From Desulfosporosinus orientis DSM 765 (GTDB taxonomy: Bacteria > Bacillota > Desulfitobacteriia > Desulfitobacteriales > Desulfitobacteriaceae), in the NCBI RefSeq assembly GCF_000235605.1, contig NC_016584.1, forward strand, positions 794,001 through 858,000: a DNA stretch of 64,000 nt, in the 5' to 3' direction. This document shows, in pieces, positions 57,778-64,000 of this stretch. The position numbers were made by a program, and so were the translations under genes. The first letter of the stretch is position 1, and each line of letters opens with the position of its first letter. Below the pieces are notes generated by a model, which ran no database searches, was not told the origin of the DNA, and saw only the letters and a program-made list of their open reading frames with translations.

Positions 57778-59601
57778 GTGTTGGCCAGTAACTTTCGCTA
57801 CAGTACGCAAGATCATAAGTTTATCATCAAAGAATGGCTGGATGGAACTAAGATTCTGGGCTTAAAACGTTATCGGGATATGTTCAGCCTGGAAGATGTT
57901 GACGGTATTCTTGATCAAGCCTTAAAAGTTTGTAAGGATGTAGTGGCTCCCACCAATGACGATGGGGATACCATTAAAGCAGTCTTTAAAGAGGGTAAAG
58001 TGACGGTTCCCCCCTCTTTTCATCATGCTTTTCAATATGTTGCTGAGAACGGCTGGGGTGCTACCAACAAGGATAAAGATAATGAAAGTGCAATGCCGGG
58101 GTTATTATACGGAGCAGTTCATGAGTATATGATTGCCGCAAATCCGGCTTTTGTTGCCTACTTGGGCCTGCCGGGCGGAGTAGCAACCATTATTAAGCAG
58201 TTTGGAACCCAGGAACAAATCGACTTTTTCACCCCTAATTTGTTTCAGACGACTTGGGGAGGGACCATGTGCATCACTGAGCCTGGGGGCGGCTCTGATG
58301 TAGGAGATATGCTGAGCAAAGCATATCCAACAGAAGATTCCAAGATTTTTAAAATTAAAGGCACAAAATGCTTTATAACCTGCGGTGATCATGATCTGAC
58401 AGAAAATATTATTCATTTGGTTTTAGCCAGAATCGATGGAGCAGTTCCGGGAACAAAAGGGTTGTCACTCTTCTTAGTACCTAAGATATGGGTTAATGAG
58501 GATGGAAGCTTAGGGGAAGCCAATGATGTTGTCACAGTAGGAATTGAGCATAAAATGGGGCTTAAAGGGTCTGCCACAGCTGTCCTGAATTTTGGCGAAG
58601 AGGGGAATTGCCGGGGCTTCCTTCTGGGTGCGCCTTTAAATGAAAAAGGGCAAGGAGAAGGTATAGCCCAAATGTTTAAGATGATTAACGGGTCTAGGGT
58701 AGACACCGGGCACTGTGCCCTAGCGGTTGCGACGGTAGCCTATTATAATGCCGCCGCCTATGCCAAAGAACGCATTCAAGGACGTCCGATTGAAGATCCC
58801 AGGGGAAATAGGGTTCCTCTTATTCAGCACGAGGATATTCGCCGGATGCTGCTCAGCCAAAAGGCTACTCTGGAAGCAATGAGAGCAATCATTTTTAAAG
58901 GCTATTACTACTTGGATTTAATAGCCTTTGGGGATGATCCGGAGGACGTTCGCCAGGCAAAACGTTATATTGAGTTGATCACGCCTCTAATTAAAGCATA
59001 TTGTTCAGACCAAGCCTGGCTGATGATTACGGAAGCCATCCAGATCCACGGCGGATATGGGTATACAGAGGAATACCCAATTGCTCGTCAGGCCAGAGAT
59101 GTGAAGATTTATTCGATTTGGGAAGGCACTAACTTCATTCAGTCTCTGGATTTAGTTTTCCGTAAATGGGCCTTGGATAAAGGCACTGTTTTTAATGAGT
59201 GGCTGCAGGATATTGCTGTTTTTGTGAAGGAAAAATCTGAGAGCCCAGAATTCCAGCGGGATATGGCAATGTTAAGCCGAGCATTAAAGGCTTATTCCGA
59301 ACTCACTAAAACAGTGTTTGGCTATATGCAGGAAAATATCCACCTGGTCCCCTTGTACAGCACAAGACTTTTAAGGGTTACCGCGGAACTATATTGTGGT
59401 TATTTGTTAATGCAGCAAGCCTTTGTTGCCCAAGAGAAACTGGTAGCTGGTGCAGGAGAGGTTGATTTCTATAAAGGAAAAATCAGCTCTGCTCAGTTTT
59501 ATTTGAGAAACATTGTACCTGATGTAATAGCCACTGCTGAGATCATTAAGGATTATGATACCTCTGCTATGGAAATTCCTGAAGAGGCTTTTAATTATTA
59601 A
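57778..59601 (+). CDS. Acyl-CoA dehydrogenase, ~607-residue type (copy 2)
   Basis: 607 residues, collinear with the copy at 46653 throughout: HKFIIKEWLDGTKIL, MCITEPGGGSDVGDM, IKGTKCFITCGDHDL and catalytic IYSIWEGTNFIQSLDL. About three-quarters of residues look identical between the copies by eye, so a duplication. GTG 57778 (AAGGA 7 bases upstream) is preferred to GTG 57772 and TTG 57781. It catalyses the first oxidation of the beta-oxidation cycle of this unit. The stop is 25 bp before the next gene. Confidence 0.9.
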   Translation: MLASNFRYSTQDHKFIIKEWLDGTKILGLKRYRDMFSLEDVDGILDQALKVCKDVVAPTNDDGDTIKAVFKEGKVTVPPSFHHAFQYVAENGWGATNKDKDNESAMPGLLYGAVHEYMIAANPAFVAYLGLPGGVATIIKQFGTQEQIDFFTPNLFQTTWGGTMCITEPGGGSDVGDMLSKAYPTEDSKIFKIKGTKCFITCGDHDLTENIIHLVLARIDGAVPGTKGLSLFLVPKIWVNEDGSLGEANDVVTVGIEHKMGLKGSATAVLNFGEEGNCRGFLLGAPLNEKGQGEGIAQMFKMINGSRVDTGHCALAVATVAYYNAAAYAKERIQGRPIEDPRGNRVPLIQHEDIRRMLLSQKATLEAMRAIIFKGYYYLDLIAFGDDPEDVRQAKRYIELITPLIKAYCSDQAWLMITEAIQIHGGYGYTEEYPIARQARDVKIYSIWEGTNFIQSLDLVFRKWALDKGTVFNEWLQDIAVFVKEKSESPEFQRDMAMLSRALKAYSELTKTVFGYMQENIHLVPLYSTRLLRVTAELYCGYLLMQQAFVAQEKLVAGAGEVDFYKGKISSAQFYLRNIVPDVIATAEIIKDYDTSAMEIPEEAFNY

Positions 59602-59626
59602 AGTGATGAGAATAGGAGGGAAAACA

Positions 59627-60493
59627 ATGAATATCGAAGATGTTAAAAACATTTGTGTTATAGGTGCCGGCAACATGGGTCATCAAATAGCCCTGTGCTG
59701 TGCTTTGGCCGGTTATAAAGTGACTTGTACGGATATTAGCCAGGAGATGTTAGATAAAGCGGAAGCCTTTGCAAAATCATATTTGCCTGAACGGGTTGCT
59801 AAAGGAAAGCTGACCCAAGAAATGGCCGATGGTGCTTTAACAAATCTCCAATTTATTCCAAGCTTAGAGGAGGCTGCCGGAGAGGCGGATTATGTCATTG
59901 AGGCTGCTGTAGAGAAAATGGAAATAAAACGAAAACTCTTTGCAGACCTGGATAGAATCGCTCCTCCCCAGGCAATTTTAGCAACCAACAGCTCTTATAT
60001 TGTCAGTTCACAAATCGCCGATGCGACAAAGAGGCCTGCGAAGATCTGCAACATGCACTTTTTTAATCCGGCTTTGGTTATGAAATTAGTTGAAGTTGTG
60101 CAAGGCCCTCATACTTCAGAGGAAACTGCTCAAGTGACAATGGATTTGTGTGCTAAATTAGGAAAGATTGCTGTACTGCTTAAAAAAGAAATCTATGGTT
60201 TCTTGGTTAATCGGATTCTATCAGCCTTGGCTCAAGAGGCTTTGTTTCTTGCCGACATGGGAATTGCCACTCCCCAAGAAATTGATATTGCAGTGACGAA
60301 TGCCCTGGGCCACCCTATGGGCCCCTTCCGGCTAATGGACTTAACCGGTATTGATCTTGCATATTACTCGGCTATGGAACGCTATCAGACCAGTCGTGAT
60401 CCTAAAGATAAGCCTTCCCCGCTGGTTGTTGAGAAATACGTTAAGGGAGAATGGGGTAAAAAGACAAAAAAGGGGTACTACACTTACGACTGA
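59627..60493 (+). CDS. 3-hydroxyacyl-CoA dehydrogenase, HBD type (copy 2)
   Basis: 288 residues. CVIGAGNMGHQIALCCALAG, TNSSYIVSSQIADATKRP, NMHFFNPALVMKLVEVV and a complete C-terminal domain. Very close to the copy at 50106 (most residues identical by eye), so this pair comes from a recent duplication of a block that also includes the long acyl-CoA dehydrogenase and thiolase. ATG 59627 with GGAGGG spaced 6. A third, more divergent copy follows 91 bp later behind its own sigma-54 candidate. Confidence 0.9.
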   Translation: MNIEDVKNICVIGAGNMGHQIALCCALAGYKVTCTDISQEMLDKAEAFAKSYLPERVAKGKLTQEMADGALTNLQFIPSLEEAAGEADYVIEAAVEKMEIKRKLFADLDRIAPPQAILATNSSYIVSSQIADATKRPAKICNMHFFNPALVMKLVEVVQGPHTSEETAQVTMDLCAKLGKIAVLLKKEIYGFLVNRILSALAQEALFLADMGIATPQEIDIAVTNALGHPMGPFRLMDLTGIDLAYYSAMERYQTSRDPKDKPSPLVVEKYVKGEWGKKTKKGYYTYD

Positions 60494-60504
60494 ATCTTCA
60501 ATAA

Positions 60505-60521
60505 ATGGCATTAATATTGCG
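60505..60521 (+). promoter_or_regulatory. Sigma-54 promoter between HBD copies 2 and 3
   Basis: AATGGCAT-TAATA-TTGCG: TGGCA and TTGC with GG and GC 10 bases apart, 64 bp before the ATG of copy 3. It would allow separate control of the last three genes. Confidence 0.75.
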
Positions 60522-60584
60522 TAGTTGTTAAAGAAAGCAGCATTCAGCTTAAAAGTAATTCACAGCTTGTTGGGAGGAATGAAT

Positions 60585-61457
60585 ATGGGAGCAGAAGAAA
60601 TCAAAAATATTTGTGTCGTCGGTGCAGGGAACATGGGGCACCAAATAGCTCTGAGTGCAGCATTAGCAGGGTACAAAGTGCGCTGTACGGACGTCAATAG
60701 AGAAGTTCTCCAAAAGGCAGAACAATTTGTGACAACTTATCTTCCGGAAAAAGTTGCTAAAGGAAAGTTGACACAAGATGCTGCGGACGCAGCTCGAGCT
60801 AATGTCATGTTCTCTTCTGATTTAAGAGAGGCTGCCGAAAACGCTGATTTAGTGATTGAGGCTGTTATCGAAAAATTAGAACTTAAGCGTTCATTATTTA
60901 AACAGTTAGACAGCATTTGTCTCCCTCATACAATCCTGGCTACTAACAGTTCTTATATTGTCAGCTCAAAGATTGCTGATGTCACTAGCCGGACTGAAAA
61001 AGTCTGCAACATGCATTTTTTTAATCCGGCGCTGGTTATGAAACTGGTGGAAGTGGTAAAAGGGACTCATACCTCGGAAAAGACCACAAAAACATTAATG
61101 GATGTCAGCCTTCGCATGGGAAAAACGCCGGTATTATTGCAGCATGAGATCTATGGATTTTTGGTCAATCGCATGCTGGCAGCGATCAAAAATGAAGCCA
61201 TTTATCTGCTCGACATGGGAATAGCGGGACATGAAGATATTGATAAAGCGGTTACCTTAGCTTTAGGGTACCCCATGGGGCCATTTCGCCTGATGGATCT
61301 AACGGGAATTGATCTGACTTATTTCGTAGCTATGGAGCGTTATCAAGAATCCGGTGACCCAATATATCGTCCTTCCCCAGTGATCGTTGAGAAATTTATC
61401 AAAAACGAATGGGGGCGCAAAACCGGCAAGGGTTTTTATGAGTATCCCGAACACTAA
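60585..61457 (+). CDS. 3-hydroxyacyl-CoA dehydrogenase, HBD type (copy 3)
   Basis: 290 residues. All catalytic features are present (CVVGAGNMGHQIALSAALAG, TNSSYIVSSKIAD, NMHFFNPALVMKLVEVV), but it is more divergent: KRSLFKQLDSICLPHTI, RMGKTPVLLQHEIYGFLVNRMLAAIKNEAIYLLDMG. It may take a different chain length. ATG 60585 has GGAGGA 6-7 bases upstream; ATG 60579 is too near the SD. It is followed by the short-chain dehydrogenase, 41 bp later. Confidence 0.88.
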   Translation: MGAEEIKNICVVGAGNMGHQIALSAALAGYKVRCTDVNREVLQKAEQFVTTYLPEKVAKGKLTQDAADAARANVMFSSDLREAAENADLVIEAVIEKLELKRSLFKQLDSICLPHTILATNSSYIVSSKIADVTSRTEKVCNMHFFNPALVMKLVEVVKGTHTSEKTTKTLMDVSLRMGKTPVLLQHEIYGFLVNRMLAAIKNEAIYLLDMGIAGHEDIDKAVTLALGYPMGPFRLMDLTGIDLTYFVAMERYQESGDPIYRPSPVIVEKFIKNEWGRKTGKGFYEYPEH

Positions 61458-61498
61458 CAAGAGCATTTTGAAAAATGGATAGTAAAGGAGGAGCTGCC

Positions 61499-62647
61499 AT
61501 GAAAATCACAGAAGAAGAGCTGAACATTATCCGACAAACCGTGCGTAATTTTGTGAAAAAAGAGGTTGAACCTTTAGCTGAGCAGATTGAAGAAGAGGAT
61601 AAAGTCCCCCGCACTTTGCTGGACAAAGCGGCGGAGATTGGTTTGTTTGGCCTGAGTATGCCTCAAGAGTATGGAGGCTTAGGGGCAGGGATGGTTGGCA
61701 AGGCTATGATTTATGAAGAACTAGGGCGAGGGCCCAATGGTTTTTCTTCAATTATTGGCTGCCATAACGGAATCGGCAGTGTTGGTATAGTGGAGTGCGG
61801 CAATCAGGAACAGAAGCTGCGCTATCTGCCTAAAATGTCAACAGGAGAAATAATTGGAGCCTTCGCCCTTACAGAAGCGTCTGCAGGATCGGATCCCGGA
61901 AACTTGAAAACCTCCGCTGTGCTAAAAGGGGATCGTTATGTTTTAAACGGGACGAAGCAATTTATTACTAATAGTGATGTTGCAGGAGTTTTTACAGTTA
62001 TGGCGGTAACTGATAAAAGTAAAGGAAGCAAAGGAATCACTTCTTTTATTGTCGAACGCAGCTTTAAAGGATTTGCAGTGGGTAAATTCGAGAAGAAGAT
62101 GGGTTTACATGGGTCTCGAACGGCGGAACTGATTTTTGAGGACTGCGAAGTTCCATTGGAAAACGTTTTGGGGGAATTGGGGCAGGGATATGTCAATGCC
62201 CTCAAGATTTTAGCTAATGGGCGTGCTGGTTTAGCGGCGAGGAATCTGGGTTCCAGTCAAAGATTATTAGAGGTCAGCATAAAATACGCTTTACAGCGCG
62301 TGCAGTTTGGCAAACCCATTTTTGAGAATCAAATCATACAGCATTATTTAGCAAATATGGCTATAGAAATTGAAGCTTTGCGGAGTTTGACCTATGATGT
62401 TGCCCGAAAGATTGATCGAGGGGAAAAAATTATTAAAGAAGCAGCAATTGTAAAAGCCTTTGGCTCGGAGGTCTTTGGCCGAGTAGCTGATTTGGCTGTT
62501 CAAATTCATGGCGGCATGGGATATATGCGGGAGTGCGAGGTTGAACGATTTTATCGTGATGCCCGGATTGCTCGTATCTATGAAGGTACTTCCGAGATCC
62601 AGCGCAATATTATTGCTGCACAGCTGAAAAAAGAATTTGCTCAGTAA
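61499..62647 (+). CDS. Short-chain acyl-CoA dehydrogenase (butyryl-CoA dehydrogenase-like)
   Basis: 382 residues, the classical length. GAFALTEASAGSDPGNLKTSA, YVLNGTKQFITNSDVAGVFTVMAVT, KMGLHGSRTAELIFEDCEVP, FGKPIFENQIIQHYLANMA and RIYEGTSEIQRNIIAAQL with catalytic Glu. It resembles butyryl/short-chain acyl-CoA dehydrogenases rather than the 605-residue enzymes. Electrons go to ETF (not in window). AAAGGAGGAG upstream of ATG 61499; the thiolase follows 15 bp later. Confidence 0.92.
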   Translation: MKITEEELNIIRQTVRNFVKKEVEPLAEQIEEEDKVPRTLLDKAAEIGLFGLSMPQEYGGLGAGMVGKAMIYEELGRGPNGFSSIIGCHNGIGSVGIVECGNQEQKLRYLPKMSTGEIIGAFALTEASAGSDPGNLKTSAVLKGDRYVLNGTKQFITNSDVAGVFTVMAVTDKSKGSKGITSFIVERSFKGFAVGKFEKKMGLHGSRTAELIFEDCEVPLENVLGELGQGYVNALKILANGRAGLAARNLGSSQRLLEVSIKYALQRVQFGKPIFENQIIQHYLANMAIEIEALRSLTYDVARKIDRGEKIIKEAAIVKAFGSEVFGRVADLAVQIHGGMGYMRECEVERFYRDARIARIYEGTSEIQRNIIAAQLKKEFAQ

Positions 62648-62662
62648 GCAAAGGAGGACTAA

Positions 62663-63859
62663 ATGATGCATGAGGCAGTCATCGTAGCGGGGGTGCGTAC
62701 AGCCATTGGCAAGGTGGGCGGATCTTTGAAAAGCGTCGAAGTGGATTATTTGGCTGCCCGCGTGATCCGTGAAGTACTTAACCGCAGCGGAATTCCAGAC
62801 CAGTCTGTGGATGAAGTTATCTTTGGGCATACCAAGCAAAGCAGTGACAACCCTAATTTGGCTCGTTTGGCACTATTGAGGGCGAATATGCCTGAAAAAA
62901 TACCTGCCTATACCGTCCATCGCCAGTGCGGGTCAGCTCTGACAGCAGTTAATAATGCCGTCCAGGCCATATGGGCGGGTACGGCGGAAGTGGTCATGGC
63001 CGGCGGTGCTGAAAGTATGAGTACGGCACCCTATTATCTGAGGAATGCTCGCTATGGCTATCGAATGGGTAATGCTGAAATTCTCGATTCTAATACTGAA
63101 AGTCAACCGCGCTGCCAGCCTCAGGATCGTTATGGGTATTTAACCATGGGGTTAACGGCAGAGAATTTAGCCGAGAAATATAATATTAGCCGACAAGAGC
63201 AGGATGAATTTGCATTGTCCAGTCAAGAACGAGCTTTGCGTGCCATAGAACAGGGTCTGTTCAAAGAGGAAATCGTACCCTTTGAAATAAAAGAGAAAAA
63301 GGGTGTTGCAGTCTTTGAAAGGGATGAACATCCAAGGGAAACCAGCTTGCCTCAGCTTAGTAAATTGCTGCCGGTTTTCAAGGAGAATGGAACCGTAACG
63401 GCAGGTAATTCCAGCGGCCGTAATGATGGGGCAGCCGTTTTGATGATAACTACCTCGGAGAAGGCTAAAGAATATGGTTTAAGACCACTAGTACGGGTCA
63501 TTGGGATGGGGGCTAAAGGAGTCCCGCCTCAATATATGGGCATTGGACCTGTGCCGGCTACCCAGGCAGCTTTTAAAATGTCAGGACTCAGGCTGGAGCA
63601 GATTGATTTAATCGAGCTGAATGAGGCCTTTGCGGCCCAGTCCTTAGCAGTGATGCAAGAACTTGGACTAGATCCGGCAAAGACAAATGTCAATGGTGGA
63701 GCCATTGCTTTGGGTCATCCCTTGGGAGCAACCGGGGCAATAATTTTGATAAAATTAATCAATGAGTTGAGACGTACCGGAAAGAAATATGGTTTAGCAA
63801 CAATGTGTATTGGCGGAGGTCAGGGCATATCAACCATTGTGGAGAACTTGACGGATTGA
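62663..63859 (+). CDS. Acetyl-CoA acetyltransferase / thiolase (copy 2)
   Basis: 398 residues. Nucleophile Cys in HRQCGSALTAVN, the catalytic His loop NGGAIALGHPLGATGA and second Cys in MCIGGGQG: standard thiolase motifs, in contrast to the altered His loop of copy 1. An insert (~125-155; RYGYRMGNAEILDSNTESQP) lengthens the loop near the acyl pocket. It ends the beta-oxidation unit. Start ATG ATG with AAGGAGGACTA upstream; the second ATG (62666) is equally likely. Confidence 0.92.
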   Translation: MMHEAVIVAGVRTAIGKVGGSLKSVEVDYLAARVIREVLNRSGIPDQSVDEVIFGHTKQSSDNPNLARLALLRANMPEKIPAYTVHRQCGSALTAVNNAVQAIWAGTAEVVMAGGAESMSTAPYYLRNARYGYRMGNAEILDSNTESQPRCQPQDRYGYLTMGLTAENLAEKYNISRQEQDEFALSSQERALRAIEQGLFKEEIVPFEIKEKKGVAVFERDEHPRETSLPQLSKLLPVFKENGTVTAGNSSGRNDGAAVLMITTSEKAKEYGLRPLVRVIGMGAKGVPPQYMGIGPVPATQAAFKMSGLRLEQIDLIELNEAFAAQSLAVMQELGLDPAKTNVNGGAIALGHPLGATGAIILIKLINELRRTGKKYGLATMCIGGGQGISTIVENLTD

Positions 63860-63898
63860 ACAAAGTATGTATGCCAGATTATACGACATGAATAAGTA

Positions 63899-63940
63899 CA
63901 AAAAGAGTGTGATTTTAGATAAAGCACACTCTTTTTGTTG
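63899..63940 (+). terminator. Intrinsic terminator after the beta-oxidation unit
   Basis: AAAAAGAGTGTG / ATTTTAGATAAAG / CACACTCTTTTT, 12-bp stem with A/T runs at its base; T's follow. Confidence 0.9.
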
Positions 63941-64000
63941 TTTACTTCAATTTTAATAGGCAGGACATATAGATATTTACATCAAAAAACTGAAAATTGT

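Noticed and set aside
1-64000. CRISPR arrays, tRNA or rRNA genes, insertion sequences
   Set aside because: No regularly spaced repeats, no cloverleaf with TTCGA arm, no transposase and no terminal inverted repeats were noticed.

Overview
The window looks like chromosome of a low-GC, strictly anaerobic, spore-forming Firmicute of the Peptococcaceae / Desulfitobacteriaceae type. Desulfosporosinus is my best guess and Desulfitobacterium the main alternative. The guess rests on strong Gram-positive ribosome binding sites with many GTG/TTG starts, a CotD-like spore coat protein, the futalosine route to menaquinone (MqnB, MqnD), a two-gene SufCB Fe-S system, a single-module siroheme reductase, a selenoprotein, and a large anaerobic fatty-acid oxidation cluster. 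No rRNA, tRNA, CRISPR array, phage or insertion sequence was seen.

Layout. 1-10.9 kb: Ca2+/H+ antiporter (cut by the window edge), acetyltransferase, universal stress protein, SufBD-type scaffold plus SufC, HAD phosphatase, membrane L,D-transpeptidase, aromatic-acid-exporter-like protein, and the K+ uptake pair TrkA-TrkH. 11-16.5 kb: a Tat-exported four-cluster ferredoxin with an NrfD membrane subunit but no catalytic subunit, a GNAT-like protein, a DsbA/FrnE-type oxidoreductase whose first redox cysteine is encoded by TGA (probable selenocysteine), a small siroheme reductase, then mqnB and mqnD. 16.7-28.2 kb: CotD-like protein, URO-D-type methyltransferase, phenylacetate-CoA ligase, double-GNAT protein, TANGO2-like protein, corrinoid-activator-like ATPase, small chemoreceptor fragment, and an adaptor-adaptor-MFS-MarR efflux operon.

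28.2-33.9 kb is a purine-catabolism locus. Two transcription units (a PucG-like aminotransferase; a three-subunit xanthine-dehydrogenase-type enzyme) each have the same leader plan: paired PurBox-like sites, a TTGACC-N17-TAGAAT promoter, a guanine-type purine riboswitch aptamer, and a long hairpin before the gene. 34-43.6 kb: MazG-like and DegV proteins, a lone acyl-CoA dehydrogenase behind a FadR-like operator, a truncated MsrB, a second K+ uptake pair (KtrB/KtrA type), an NhaC antiporter, a soluble chemoreceptor and an unknown membrane protein.

43.9-63.9 kb is one fatty-acid / acyl-CoA oxidation region: a SucCD-like CoA ligase, two ~605-residue acyl-CoA dehydrogenases, a short-chain acyl-CoA dehydrogenase, enoyl-CoA hydratase, three 3-hydroxyacyl-CoA dehydrogenases, two thiolases, a CoA-transferase, a metallo-beta-lactamase hydrolase, a nitroreductase and a DUF362 iron-sulfur-type protein. 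A PAS-AAA+-Fis sigma-54 activator sits in the middle. Five sequences with the -24/-12 spacing GG-N10-G(C/T/A) precede its transcription units, and a shared TGTAT-N6-TRTAC element lies 80-170 bp upstream of three of them. I infer that this activator controls the whole set.
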